Counted from the stretch's first letter, positions 20,096 to 32,571 are shown. The stretch: DNA of 64,000 nucleotides from Avena insularis (GCA_023614405.1 CM042684.1:467055650-467119649), one strand, 5' to 3'. Numbers and translations: made by a program. The notes: generated by a model not told the origin, from the sequence alone.

Positions 20096-22727
20096 TGGTG
20101 ACCTCGCGGTGATGCATTATTGGTATTTGGGTGGCTTTGGGGTTGGCCGTCCCCTCGCCGGGTTAGTTATCTATATAGCCCCATAGCAGGTGGAAAGCGA
20201 AACGTTGCTACAGGCGGGAAAACCTCGGTGGGAACGAGTTTTTCTACCGGCCGGGCAGGAAGCTAAGCCGGTGACGCTTGACGAGACGTTGATCGTCATT
20301 ACCACGCTAATGACTATGATGATGCAGATGAGACCGGTCAAATGGGTCGGCCGCTGAGGGCACTCCGCTCCCCAAAAGAACCAGGACAAAAAAGGCCCGT
20401 TTTGTGTCCGCGGGCCAAACAAAAAGGACTGATTAGGTCACATTCCGTGTCTGAAATGGGTTGATCCCGTGGAGATGGCCTAGGCCTTGTATAACATCAT
20501 GTCGTGAGAGTGGGCTTGTCTATTTGGTCTTGGCCTTTTGGTCAAATTTGGTTTGAAGACCCCTTGAAACTTCTTCATAATCAATAAAACTGGCAAATCT
20601 GTTTTGTCCTGTTTAAAGAAAAATCTGAATCCGTTTTGCATATCGACGAGCGCAAGGGCAAGATCCTGCGATTTCTTTCCTCGTGTTCGCGCACATGCTG
20701 CCTGCTCTCGCATCGCTCCCACAGCCACTGAGCCACAGCCCACATGAGTGTCAGCGTCATGATCTTCACGTACAACAGCGCCGCTGCGCCACACCGCTCT
20801 GTTCCTACACATGGCCTCCTGTAAGCTGCGTTTGTTTCCTCTCTTCTGAAACCTCGTGATACTACTTCCCCCCTGTGCTCAGGATAAGATGTTACTAGCA
20901 TCTCGTGGGCCTGCAACTACAAGCGTGTCCTTAGCAGCAAGACGCGGGGGCCAGGAGCACCGCAATTCGGCATCGAGCAACTGGTCGGAGCGCGACGTAC
21001 GGGCTAAGCTTGCTAGTGACAGGAGATTAGCCGCGCGATGGCCGGGCGGCCATGTGCAGCTAACATGGCATGGGGCCGACCGGCGGCGGCAAGAGCTGGC
21101 CTGGGGAACTGTTGCTTTCCTGGAACTGAAGGCGGAGCAGAGCGGGCTAGCCTGCTTTGCCACCGCTCGAAAGCATCGGCGTCGTTGCAGGCTAATAGGA
21201 TCAAATTGAGAGTGGGTCAGCATAAAAAATTGCAAGAGCCGCCGATCGATGTAAAAAAAAGTCGGACATCCATGCATGCATGGTGCATGCACATGCTGGA
21301 TAGCAGCCTTGTTTGAAAGCCGTTGGAATTACGTGCTCAGGTCAGGTCCCGCGCGCTCTCACCTACACGTCCCAGGCAGGCAGGGTCATCATCCCATGTT
21401 AGGTGTCCCGTTCACGTGAGCGACTGAGCATGCGACCATGCATGTGACCTCTCCTCCTCCTACCGCAGCAGGACCCCCACACCAAGGTTTTGCCCTGTTC
21501 AAACCTTAATCAATTAGCAAACCTTAAAGCGTGCACTAATCATTAGAGCTGTAATGCTCTGCTAGCTTATTAATTAATTACTAGTACTACTTGCGGTCTA
21601 CCTAGTGGGCTCGATGATTCCCCTTCGTGTGGGTGGTGGTGTACTCTCGCGCGCAGCGCTGGTCGTTCATGCATGGCATGGCCTCCACGGGGAGCAGGTT
21701 CATGTGCCGATGCGCGTTGTCCCCCTGACAAATCCACGTTTTCCTTTTTGTTTCTGATGATGATGGTCCAATGTACTCTTGAGCAGGACCAGATAGGTTA
21801 TTAGCCGAGAAATTAACGGTGCGTTTGGACCTGGTAGAGTACTAGAGTTGTAGGAATCAGACTTGCCCACTCAACCCCGATCGTCGATCGATCGATCTTC
21901 GACCGTCAGTCATCCATCCTCTCTGACCTCCCTGGCTTCTCTCGACTGGGAAATGTAAAACTGTAACGAAAATCTCCTAGTCAGTCGTAGCTAGCTAGAT
22001 CCCCACTGCTACCATGCATCATAGATCCAGCGATCCAGAACGTGCGCCAAAAGTTTCTGGACCGATGCAGTTAATCATCCGCAGTCAAGTTGGGCAAAGC
22101 CGACAGGCTCTTGCACCGGCGTTACGCGCCGATCATCACCAGATTATGATCTCACCGTATCCAGCCGAGAGCAGACACCCCATGCCGCGCCCGCGACACG
22201 GAACATGACCAGATGCCCCCCTCCCGCCCTAGGCCGGCCCCTGGCACGCTCGGATATGCATGGTCCATGGACGCGTCCCCTGGCGTCGCCGAGCCGCCCA
22301 TGAGGTTCACGGAACGCTGCATGATGCTGCAATGCATCCTGGTCCTGGGCTCTTCTGTTCTCGTGGCCGGGCCCGAGTCAAGTCGTAGCTAAGCAGCCGG
22401 TGAGAGGCATGTGGGGGGAGTTGGGCGCTCGCGCCACCAGCACCACACGCGCGCGCGCTGGGGAGGGCACCAGCGGTTGGTGCCCGTTACGTACGCGCGC
22501 GCGCTGCCGGTGGAGGACGCTCGCATGTGCGCCTGATTTGTATGTATTAACTGCCGCGCGCGCCTCCGTGGCCGTGCCGTGGTCACCCGGCACGTCAGAC
22601 CCCGGCCTTCAATTTTCCTCCCTCTCTCTCACCAAATCAGACAGAAAACAAAGAGAAAGACATGTTACCGCACGGACCCGAGTTTTTCAATCCAACCGCC
22701 ACCAGCACTGCTAAGCTTTAGTGGGTC
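20096..22727. other. Expansin upstream region, no other gene seen
   Basis: Frames here are short and unsupported. Things that may matter for the expansin are a G-box core CACGTG at 21413-21418, an alternating CATGCATGCATG stretch near 21270, and three alternating CG/GC runs at about 22447-22460, 22491-22504 and 22555-22563, roughly 165-280 bases before the TATA box. Composition is distinctly more GC-rich than in the flanking retrotransposons. Confidence 0.5.
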
Positions 22728-22735
22728 TATAAATA
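22728..22735 (+). promoter_or_regulatory. TATA box of the expansin gene
   Basis: TATAAATA lies 137 bases before the start codon in a GC-rich context, leaving a 5' leader of about 100 bases that contains GGAAGGAAGGAAG just before the ATG. Confidence 0.75.
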
Positions 22736-22871
22736 CCTTGGCCGGGAGGACCAAGCTCCTCACTGCCAGCCAGCCAGCCATTTCGAGCCTACCTCAAGTC
22801 AAGATACCCTGCCCCCCTCCAAGGCTAGCGGCCTAGCTTGCCGATAGAAGGAAGGAAGGAAGCTCTCAGCA

Positions 22872-24124
22872 ATGGCGGTTCGGAGCGCTCTCTTCATCCT
22901 CTTCTCCTCACTCTGCTTCGTCGCCCGGCTTGCCGCGGCCGGCGGGTACGGCGGGTGGCAGAGCGCTCACGCCACGTTCTACGGCGGCGGCGATGCTTCC
23001 GGCACAATGGGTGAGTCAGTTAGTCACCGGCGAACATAAATGCGCCCGGCCGGCGGTAGATAACTAATCGATCGATCTACCTTTGTCTAAAATACTCACG
23101 CCCGCGCGTGGATGGCGTTGGATGCAGGCGGGGCGTGCGGGTACGGCAACCTGTACAGCAACGGGTACGGCACGAACACGGCGGCGCTGAGTACTGCGCT
23201 CTTCAACGACGGCGCGGCGTGCGGGTCCTGCTACGAGCTCAAGTGCGACAACGCCGGCAGCTCGTGCCTCCCGGGATCCATCATGGTGACGGCCACCAAC
23301 TTCTGCCCGCCCAACTACGGCCTCCCCAGCGACGACGGCGGCTGGTGCAACCCGCCGCGGCCCCACTTCGACATGGCCGAGCCGGCCTTCCTCCACATCG
23401 CGCAGTACCGCGCCGGCATCGTGCCAGTCGCCTACAGGAGGTGAGAACCACAAACTTCGATCTTGCTGGGACGTTCACGGTTCACCGATTCACGTACGTA
23501 CAGCCGGTCGATCGACCGACCCGGCCACGACCGGCGTCGGTCGGTCGGACTGGAGAAGATGCGCGCGCGCGGGGACCCCTTCCCATGCAGTTGGCTCGGC
23601 CCATAAGTTAGGTGGGCCACGCTGCAGATTTGATACGGTGCACGCGGGCTACGCTAGCTACTGGGTGTCTGTACTGCCTACAGTACTACACGCATCCATG
23701 TGCCGCGCCTTTTAATGTCACATCTTCGCTGCCACCGTGTCACGAATGTACATGTAGTAATTAATCAAGAGAAAAAGGTTTTTGGACGCACGCACGTACT
23801 GACGGACGTTGCATGTGCAGGGTTCCGTGCGTGAAGAAGGGCGGCATCCGGTTCACCATCAACGGCCACTCCTACTTCAACCTGGTGCTGGTGACCAACG
23901 TGGGCGGCGCCGGCGACGTGCAGTCGGTGTCCATCAAGGGCACGCGCACGGGCTGGCAGGCCATGTCCCGAAACTGGGGCCAGAACTGGCAGAGCAACAC
24001 CTACCTGGACGGCCAGTGCCTCTCCTTCAGGGTCGTCTCCAGCGACGGCCGCACCCTCACCAGCAACGCCGCCGCACCCGCCGGGTGGCAGTTCGGACAG
24101 ACCTTCGAGGGCGCACAGTTCTAG
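22872..24124 (+). CDS. EXPA: Alpha-expansin (EXPA), three exons, 251 residues
   Basis: Exons are 22872-23010, 23128-23440 and 23821-24124; both introns (117 and 380 bp) have GT-AG ends and keep the frame. Expansins are secreted wall proteins that loosen cellulose-xyloglucan contacts at acid pH without cutting them. Residues 1-23 are a signal peptide ([16 protein letters not shown]). A double-psi barrel domain follows, with cysteines at 50, 78, 81, 86, 93, 106 and 120, the alpha-type insertion GGWCNPP and the HFD motif at 126-128. The C-terminal CBM63-type domain has tryptophans at 196, 203 and 207. Length is normal for the family and no residue is obviously damaged, so the gene looks intact. 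Which EXPA paralogue it is cannot be told by eye. It is the only clear host gene in the window. Confidence 0.95.
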
Positions 24125-24720
24125 CCATCCCGATCGAGCTTCCTCTTCTTCTCCGCAAGCATTGGAGATGGAAGAGAATTAATTATTTATTCCGCATTCG
24201 TTCGTGCTCATGGACGGAAGAGAAAGAAAGACCGGCCGGCCCTCTTCGTTATAGTAGTGAAGAAAGAAGCTCCCGGCCGGGGGGCTATGCTGAGGCTGCT
24301 AATTAGCACCCGCTTAGACGTTTCCTTCTCTCGATTATGGAAGTCTCAAGTTTATTAAAGACTTGAACAAGTACTACTACCGTAGTAGTGTGTTGGCAGC
24401 ACTCCTTGTTGGAAAAAAAAGGAGAGCTGATTATTGCATTAGGTATCATTACTACTACTACCACCTTTGATGGTTTGTACTCCTTTGTACTGGGTGGAGG
24501 CCTTTGTGATGAAATTGAAGATCGCAAGGCCATATTTAAGGATCGATCCATGTTCTAGTAGCCCCAGCTATACTAGCTGTGTACAGTACCTTCCATGGAA
24601 GAAGAATTAATTGTGGACTCGTGCTGTTTTGCTGTGCTGTAAACCTCCCCGTATCTTCCTCTCAGTCACATGGGTGGGAGACGTCTGTGGGGCATCCTAC
24701 TGTTTCTCTGAGGCCTTTCT
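24125..24720 (+). other. Expansin 3' region
   Basis: Non-coding sequence up to the next transposon. AT-rich spots suited to polyadenylation are AATTAATTATTTATT (about 24177) and ATTAAAG (about 24354). I see no canonical AATAAA. The CACTA element starts only 597 bases after the stop codon. Confidence 0.5.
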
Positions 24721-26889
24721 CACTACGTGACGGTATAGTTTCAAGGGCACTTCAAAGTGCCCATAAATGCTTAAAAAATGTCTTTAATTACTTTTTAGGG
24801 TACTTCTAATGGTGCCAATTTTACCTATGTCTCTAAAAGTATTAAGGGCAGTTTTAAGAAAGTGCCCTAATAGTTAAATCTTTAGAGGCATTTTTCTAAG
24901 CACCATCAAATAGATGCAAGGGTACTTGTGCAAATTGCTCTTTCAAATTTTGGGGGCACTATCAAGAAATGCCCCCAATAACCTATTATGGCACTTTAGA
25001 CAAGTGCCCTTATATCTATTTGGTACCAACAACTAAAGAAGCCCATTAGCAAAAGCAATTCAAATCATGAATATAGTTTAGAAGCATTCATACAGATCTC
25101 ATATAACAATTTTCAGTCATACGTAATTGAGCACATATCACAGTTTAGCCATTCTATCCAATATGCAGTTACATTACCTCATAACTTGGTCAACTCATAG
25201 TTACTTTCACTAAACTAAACAGTAATATTTTTTACTAAACTGAGAAATATATCTTGCTGTTCTTCACATCTCCATCTTCTTGCTGTTCTTCACATCACCA
25301 TCTTCCTCTTTTTGCTGTTCTTCACATCAGCGAAATTAGCATCCTTTCCAAGCATGAAAATAAAACTTGGAAATAGCCCTGTTTTTATCATACAAGAAAA
25401 CAAAAAGGATATAGAATCAATAATGATATGTAGACAGGAACTCTTTACTATGGCACTATATAGACAGAACCACATTTTTTGAGAACGGCTAATGATAAGC
25501 AACAACTATAGACTCACCAGTCCTTGAAGATCCATATTGGTTGCAACCAGTGGAAATTCGGCAACGTCACCTCCCGTGTAGGAATGCAAGCCGCCGGGCC
25601 GCCGGACAAGGCGGGCCGTCCGCCAGAGTCTGCATGACGAACGAATTGATGAAGTGATGTGTAAGTATTCTGATTATTGCCTTAGGTGATTAGGAAACAT
25701 ATTTGATTAGCGGACAAGTCAGGACGTTAGGCTGACGTCCGCCTGCATCCCTACTCCCGTGACACGCAAAACTGCTGCTGACACAACAGTAGGACTGTCA
25801 TAGGAAAGTAGGATTTAGTACACACTGGGTGAAAAAAATTGGCCAAGTTTTGGTTCTGAAATTATTTTGTCCAAAGAGGAGCATATCTCACACACAAATT
25901 TGCATAGAAACTGGGGGTCACATTCAAGAAATGAAATCCTGACAAATTTGTATGTTATCGAACATGAAAAATCGTACTGACATTCACAGGAACAGATTTG
26001 CATTGCAGAAATAGTACGCAATAAGTCAGCACATGAATGGCACTCAGAAGCTGCATGCACTAAACCAAAGTTTCAGTTATAGAAAAGAACAACTAGTTGA
26101 TTAGCATGCAGGCAAGGAAGAATTATTAGAATAAACCATGTTACACAGTGAACTGCATAATCGGAGGCAATGGAGATAAGAACCGACAAAGCAGAAATAT
26201 TTCATGATATGTGGAAAACTATCATGTCTTGTTTCACTATATGTGGAAAAGATCAGGAATAAATACTGATCTGCCTTGCTTGTCTACTTCCATAAGCCAT
26301 TTATACAAAATATTTTTTTGATCATTCAAGTTTCCCTTATTTAAGAATTTCAGCAAGCTACAAAATAAATACTCACTTTGTTCTTCTCAGTAAATGAAAC
26401 AGAACAGATACAAGCCTCTACTAGCACATATATAAAATAGGAGAAGAATTGACAAGTACAAATCATCTAAATGATCAGGAGATCATCAGAAAACCGTACC
26501 CAATCTATACATCCTGTCAAACTAATTCTACTGCATTATTTGTACTAGAACAAGAGCAATCATCTGGAACCCAAACAAATACTGAGATATCACAGAATCA
26601 CAGATGCTTTGATGAGTAAATCACACACTGTTGGCAGATGACACCCAACTACAATCCAATGGCATCGAAGATGAAATAGAGCTGATCAGGACACAAATAA
26701 GTGGCCACTACTCATTTACATAGACCAGATTAGGACCTATCTAGCCAACACCATCAACTAGTACCAAATCATTACCACATATCACCTATCTTGGAGAACA
26801 CCAACACAAATAGCAGCTCAACTGCACCACCACAAGTATAGCAATGTTCAGGAAAACACCATCACCACCAGAGTCCTAAACCTAGCATA

Positions 26890-27480
26890 GTTCATCGGCT
26901 TGAGGGCCGGTCGCAGCAGGATCATACCTGAACCGGAAGGCCGCAGTCATGGGAGACGGCAACGTAGTCTGAAGCAGATAAGCTGGTCAGCCCATGGCAG
27001 TAGCAGCACCATCACCGCACGGTCACCACCACGACACCTTCGGTCTGGATAAGCCTGAACGTGACGGGAACATGAAGGGGAGGCGAGCGGGAGCAGGGGA
27101 ACAACGTGGCCGATGCAGGGGTCCAGGAGGTAGTCGGCGGCGTCGGGGTAGTGGGGCAGGAGCACGGGAGGTCGTGGAGGAGACCATAGATGACGCAGAG
27201 GAGGCTCAGGCGACGAGGGGGAGCAGCCGGAGCCGCGGCACCGTCGGAATCGCGTCGGCGACCGAGCCGAACCCCACAGCTAGGGTTAGCCGGCGGGTAC
27301 GAGCGTGTGAGTGCGGACGCAAGGAACTGGCGGAGGAGAACTTGGAGAAGCGGCACTAACGAGAGGCGGCGGTAGATGAGGCCTGGGACGGCTGGAGCCA
27401 TGGGCGGCGGCGGCGGCCTCGCGGGCCTGCGGTTCGCCAGAGGGGAATCAAACGAGGGAGGGGCGTGTACCTGCGCTTGC
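26890..27480. other. GC-rich island inside the CACTA element
   Basis: About 590 bases of GC-rich, gene-like composition stand out from the AT-rich body. Both strands have open frames: plus 26994-27359 (121 residues, arginine and glycine rich) and minus 27012-27401 (129 residues). Neither resembles a protein I know and both are probably composition effects. A captured 5' end of a host gene is one explanation. Confidence 0.45.
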
Positions 27481-27927
27481 GTTTTCTTAGAGGGACCGAT
27501 CCTAGTTATCCATTGGACTAGTTTTCTTTCGGGTTTTTTTTTGAAGGAAGACTAGTTTTCTTTCGTTATAGTAGTAGATTAGATTAGTACCTGTTGGTCT
27601 AATTATGACTCGCTAATTAGGCGTTCTGTTGTAGTAACCTCTGCCGCATATGACGTCCGAACTGCCTAGAATTTTCATCATCTTTGAAAACAACTTCCCC
27701 CATTCTTCGATTTTATCACTAAAACCCGAAGAATACCATATCTTATGATTTTTCTATTACTAAATATTGTAGTTGGAAGCAAATTGTGCATACTGATTGA
27801 AATAAGCATGCACATAGGTAGTAATACATATTTTTGTTAAGATGAAAATACCGTAGTTTTAATACATAGTAGAAGCAATTGTGTTGGTTTTAGGGAACTT
27901 TGTTCTTTAGAAGTTGAAACATGTAAG

Positions 27928-28085
27928 CATAGGCGGACCCAAACGTCCCTAAACCCAGGCACACACCGAGTCTTCTGGCCGTCCGACAAGCCTAGTTTGA
28001 TAGCAAATTTGAACAAAAAATAGTGTCATTAGTCTTTAAATACACTGTTTGCCCAGACTTTGACTAATTTTTGGGTCCGCCACTG
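27928..28085. mobile_element. hAT-type MITE, 158 bp
   Basis: The ends are CATAGGCGGACCCAAA and, inverted, CAGTGGCGGACCCAAA, matching at 14 of 16 positions. The flanks are a perfect 8-bp duplication CATGTAAG (27920-27927 and 28086-28093). An 8-bp duplication with CA...TG ends fits the hAT superfamily. It has no coding capacity and is nested in the CACTA element, so it is younger. Confidence 0.88.
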
Positions 28086-28722
28086 CATGTAAGCCTTACG
28101 TGATACCTAGGAAATTGTGCGGAAGCAAAGCAATTATTGTTAGGAAGCAGCTGGTATTTGGGACAAAATGATGTATAGCATATAAAGAATGGTGGCAAGG
28201 TAGCGTAGGTGGTCATCGACGGTGACCACTGGGCGAAGTCGCTAGAGCGTTATATCGAGAATAGGTGTGTTGGGAGAGGTTACAGCATGATACTGCTGGC
28301 GCTTGTTGACGACGCCTCTAGGAGAGGTTGTAGGAGCGGAGCGGTGAGCTAGTGTAGGCGGCCATTGAAGACGCTTCCGGTCGAGGTTGCTCTAGCGTTG
28401 TAGTGCGAAAGAGGCCATCAATTTGGCCGTGATCTGGAAAATGGTGGTTAGGGCCGGCGAGCCAGCATATTGATTTTGGGAGGAGCTAACAAAAGATTGA
28501 ATCTTTTGGAGCACTTTGAGAAGTGTTCCAAAAGGTAGTATCTATCTGGGCACTTTAGCAAATGGTACTACCTTTAGAGGCACTTTGCCAAAATACTCCT
28601 AAATGGTACCACATTTAGAGGCACTTTGCCAAAATACCACAAATTAACGGCTTTTAGGGGCACTATGCACTTTGAGTAGTGCCCCAATGAAAGTGCCTCT
28701 AAAGCCCTACCGTGACCTAGTG

Positions 28723-30046
28723 TCCTCATGGAGTACTCCATGATAAGCTTGTCATGGTCTCTTTCATTATCCACCTGTTATTTGTCGAGTACCTGCGGCT
28801 TTGCGTGCCTCCGCACGCTTAAGTCAACCGGTATGGTTGTGATAGGATAGGAGCTCTGTGTCCGAAAATGGCGCCATGGAAATTTCCGAATTGTATCGCT
28901 GATGCCTGATGGTGTCGTGTACGGCGTGGTTTCTCGATCCGCAATTGAGCGGGCAAACAGCATCCAAGCCAGGATCGTCCTGAAGATCAGAAGATGGTGT
29001 GTTGGCTCAACAGCTATACTCCACTAGCTAGCTAGCGTGTTACGACAAGAACGTAGGTACGTCCCATTGTATCGATCACGTACCGTCGCACGTCTCTGTT
29101 TTTTCCACAACCAGAAACCATTGCCGCAGTACTCAACTCAACTAGTACTCGCCATTCCTTCGCTGGACTACAACGCTCGCTCGTAAAAGTCGTGACTGTT
29201 TGGTTCTCTCCATCTCGCGCGGTCTCTGAGATGCGACGGCAACGGTTCTGTTTCTCGTCATGCGACGGCGACGCGACAGAGACGAGAAACGAAACCGGAG
29301 ATGCCGATGGAGCAACCAGCCCCCGACGCGCGGCCGGAAGGTGGAGAACGCCGCGAGACGTCCCAGGCTCCCAGGATACGTCGGCCAAGAATGGGCCGGC
29401 AGCGCCTCGTGCCCTCGCCAGCTCAATGCTTCATCGGCTCGGGTAATTTGCGTGTTCAATGAATGGAACGCGAGTCATTTTCACTGCTGTTTGAGGTCCG
29501 TCGCATCCTCGGGAAAACTGACCTTTTTCCAACCCCGATCGCCTGAAACTGAAAGCCTGATCGCTGCGTGCAGTGATTTTCACGAAAATCGATCGATCGG
29601 GAGTCCGACCTTCTTGCTTAAATCAAATTTTTTTTTTGCGGGAGGATTACCTCATAAATGGGCTCGTTTGTTCGGCACTTCTCGACAAATCTCGCATAAC
29701 GGGCTCGTTGTTTCTACGACAGACCAGTTGGGCTTGACTATGAGGTTAGGCCTCGCCAATCTGTTCCTTGCTATTGTGAATCAACAGCCCAAAATGTCAG
29801 AGTATGAAAGAGATAATCGCACGACTACTTGGGCCTTCACACTGTCGAAGCGAAAAAGGCTGATTTGCACAAGGCGATAAGGCAGGGTACCGCTCCTAAA
29901 AGACCGACCTTCGTGAAGATCCGCTCGGAACGGTGGAATTGCTCCACTCAAAAAAAAAAAAAAAAAAATAGAGTTGCTCTGCGTCTCACACGTGGTGCGC
30001 TGGCGATGTCCCACGAGAATAAAGTAGTTAATGACGTATGCACAAC
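28723..30046. other. Intergenic stretch, nothing recognised
   Basis: Mixed GC-rich and AT-rich sequence. Open frames at 29032-29459 on both strands and 29260-29880 (+) overlap one another and match no family I recognise. Homopolymers are a T run at about 29629-29638 and an A run at about 29950-29968; either could be a retroposed tail, but no parent sequence is recognisable. Confidence 0.5.
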
Positions 30047-30380
30047 TGCACACAAAAGTACTACTATATTTGTAGACTAAGTACACAAAAGTATAACTAT
30101 ATTTAGGAGTCGAAGTACACGAAAAGCTCATTCTCTAGAGTCACGATAATAATAACACTCCACGTCGCCTTCAGGATTGTCTTGCATCTTCTTCTTTATC
30201 TGAAAAGAACTCAGATCGTACACATATTAGGAGTCGAAGTGCATGAAAGTACACGTATTAGGAGTCGAAGTACATAAAAATACACGTATTAGGAGTCGAG
30301 TACACGAAAGTACAACCGTATTTAGAGCCAAGTACACGAAAGTGCTATGGTGTTAAAAGAGGAAATACATAAAGCTACAA
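30047..30380. repeat. Degenerate short tandem repeat (AGGAGTCGAAGTACACGAAAGT)
   Basis: A unit of about 30 bases built on TATTAGGAGTCGAAGTACA followed by CGAAAGTACACG recurs at least six times (for example near 30097, 30225, 30258 and 30290). An unrelated insert of about 100 bases at 30121-30220 divides it. It abuts the 3' end of the LINE. Confidence 0.65.
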
Positions 30381-30389
30381 GTATACTCT

Positions 30390-30893
30390 CTTTTTTTTTC
30401 CGAGAGTATGCCAAAGGCATACCTTATCTTTATAGAAGAGAGCAAATCATGTACAAGACATCAAGATCAGCCGAAAGGAACTGAAATCGAAAAAACTCCA
30501 CACACTCACACCCCACAGCTCTAAAGCCTACTCTCTCGCGGCATCTAGGCTCCCTCCGGGTGTAGCTAACTCCCATAGCTTGTATTCCTCTCCGATCCTC
30601 CTGATCAGCTGCTCTGAGTCGCACTGCTGCTGCACATTACCGAAAACCCTAGCGTTCCTTTGTTTCCAGAGCAACCAAGCCACCAGCACTATCAGCATGT
30701 CAAACCTACGCCTATCCACCCTTCTAATCCTCTTCCTCGTCTCTGTCCACCAGCGTCTCAGGTTGGTGGTGTTCGGTGGTACCTCCAGCTGCAACCCCGC
30801 CCGTCGCAGACAACCAAGCTAGACTATTCTCGCATAAGGGCATTGAATCAAAACGTGATCGACCGTGTCCTCTTCCTGTAAGCAGGTAAAACA
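30390..30893 (-). pseudogene. LINE: 3' end and C-terminal ORF part
   Basis: On the minus strand the element ends in a short A run (plus-strand T run at 30391-30400). Above it, 30528-30893 encodes the tail of the LINE ORF2: a zinc-finger-like segment CLQEEDTVDHVLIQC, then RRFDMLIVLVAWLLWKQRNA and SDSEQL-like residues, ending at SLDAARE. These are typical of the region after RT in plant LINEs. A stop interrupts the stretch near 30800. The rest of the element is at 32572-34306. Confidence 0.82.
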
Positions 30894-32566
30894 TGATAGG
30901 TTCGTAGCATGGAAAACAAAAAAAATCTACCGCAAGAACGAACAAAACCTAGATCTAATCTAGATAAAAGCCAAGATCTAATCTATTAGACATGTGCAAC
31001 GAGATATATCTGTACTAACCCTTGTAGATCCGAAAGCCTTGTGCGAGATCGGATCTCGTGGTTGATGTAGACGATCACTTGCCGATCTCAAGATCGAGTA
31101 GACGATCCTTCCGTCAGCGTTAAAGCTGCTTCCGCAATCGGTCACACGTCTGAGTCGAAATGACCTTCCTCTCCCTGCTCCAATGAAACAGAGGTAGTAG
31201 ATCTCTCCACGGAATTCCAGCAGCACGACGACGTGGTGGTGGTGGTGGAGTAGAGAATTTTGCAGGGCTTCGCCTAAGCCAGAGCAGAGGGGAGGAGGAG
31301 GAGAGAGGCGGCTAGGGTTTTTGAGTGGAAGGGGGCAAGGGGGGGCGCCTCCACCCCTCTATATATAGAGGGAGGGGTGCGGCCTAGGGTTCCCACCCCT
31401 AGGCCCACCTCCTAGGGCCGGCGCACAAGGGAGCTTGGGGAGAGAGTCCTTCCCCCCCAAGTTTCCCTTACTTACCCTCCAAGTTCCCTTTATCCTTTCT
31501 TGGTTTTCAAGTAAACTCAAAAATCTTCTAGAACCTTCCTAACATTCCGAAACCTTCTAGAATCCCCATATAAACACTCCTAACATTTCCTAACTTAGAA
31601 AATGATCCCATTATATGAATCTTATTCCCCGGACAATTCGGATCTCCTCGTGATGTCCCGGATCCAATCGAGACTCAACAACATTCGCTCTCCAACGCAC
31701 ATTCCATATCTACTTAAAACAACTTCGAACCTTAAGTGTGTCACCCTACGGTTCGTGAATATGTAGACATGATGGAGACACCTCTCCGATCAATAACCAT
31801 CAGCGGGATCTGGAGATCCATAACGGCTCCCACATACTCAACGATGACTTCATGATCGATATAACCATTAACATACGAAACCAATTCCCTTTGTCACGCG
31901 ATATTCTACTTATCCGAGGTTTGATCGTCGGTATCTCCATACCTAGTTCTACCTCGTTACTGATAAGTACTCTTTACTCGTTCCATGTTATGTCATCCCT
32001 TGTGACCTAGTCACATGCTTGCAAGCTAACTAGATGACATTCCGAGAGGGCCTAGAGCATATCTATCACCATGTGGATGGACAAATCCCAATCTTGGTCC
32101 ATGCGCTTCAACACATACTTTCGAATACCCAATGACACCTTTATAACCACCCGATTCTGAGCGGTGTTTGATGTCATCAAAGTACCCATCCGGTGATGGT
32201 GATTAACATAACCTCATGGTCAAGGATTAGGTTACTATGCATTTGAAAGCTTGTAGCAATACGAACTAAATGACTTGATCTTATGCTACACTTACTATGG
32301 GTGTGTGTCCATCACATCATTCTCCTAATGATATGACCTTGTTATTAATGACATCCAATGTACATGATCAGGAAACCATGATCATCTATTAATCAACAAG
32401 CTAGTTCAACAAGAGGCTTACTAGGGACTCTTTTATGTTTACAAAACACACAAGTATTAGTGTTTCCTAATAATACAATTATAGCATGGGATGTAAACAT
32501 TCATCATAAACACAAAGATATAATAATAACCACTTTTATTATTGCCTCTTGGGCATATCTCCAACA
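30894..32566 (-). mobile_element. Solo LTR, BARE/Angela-like copia
   Basis: A 1673-bp LTR reads on the minus strand from TGTTGGAGATATGCCCAAGA to ACGAACCTATCA. It is flanked by a perfect AAACA duplication (30889-30893 and 32567-32571). It splits the zinc-finger region of the LINE ORF2. A TATA-like palindrome CTCTATATATAGAG lies at 31357-31370. No internal sequence remains. Confidence 0.92.
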
Positions 32567-32571
32567 AAACA

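Larger units (their letters stand above)
24721..28722. mobile_element. Non-autonomous CACTA transposon
   Basis: The ends are CACTACGTGACGGTATAG on the left and, inverted, CACTAGGTCACGGTAGGG on the right, with target flanks TCT/TCC (imperfect). Many subterminal copies of GGGCACTT and AAGTGCCC lie within 350 bases of the left end and 230 bases of the right end, in both directions, as expected for CACTA elements. No transposase frame is visible in 4 kb. TTGCTGTTCTTCACATC occurs three times at 25254-25328. A GC-rich island lies at about 26890-27480 and a hAT-type MITE at 27928-28085. Confidence 0.85.

Noticed and set aside
20171..21316. Several overlapping open frames (60-137 residues) on both strands upstream of the expansin
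   Set aside because: No motif, no consistent frame and no splice pattern; they look like chance frames in GC-rich DNA.
23064..23611. Open frames of 129 residues (-) and 167 residues (+) overlapping the expansin exons
   Set aside because: They are out-of-frame or antisense readings of a very GC-rich exon; the spliced expansin explains the sequence fully.
24721..28722. A transposase gene inside the CACTA element
   Set aside because: No frame resembles a CACTA transposase; the longest frames lie in the GC-rich island and lack any such motif.
29032..29880. Open frames of 84-206 residues on both strands
   Set aside because: They overlap each other, have atypical composition and resemble no family I know.
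29950..29968. A-run as the poly(A) tail of a retrogene
   Set aside because: No parent coding sequence or target duplication is recognisable next to it.
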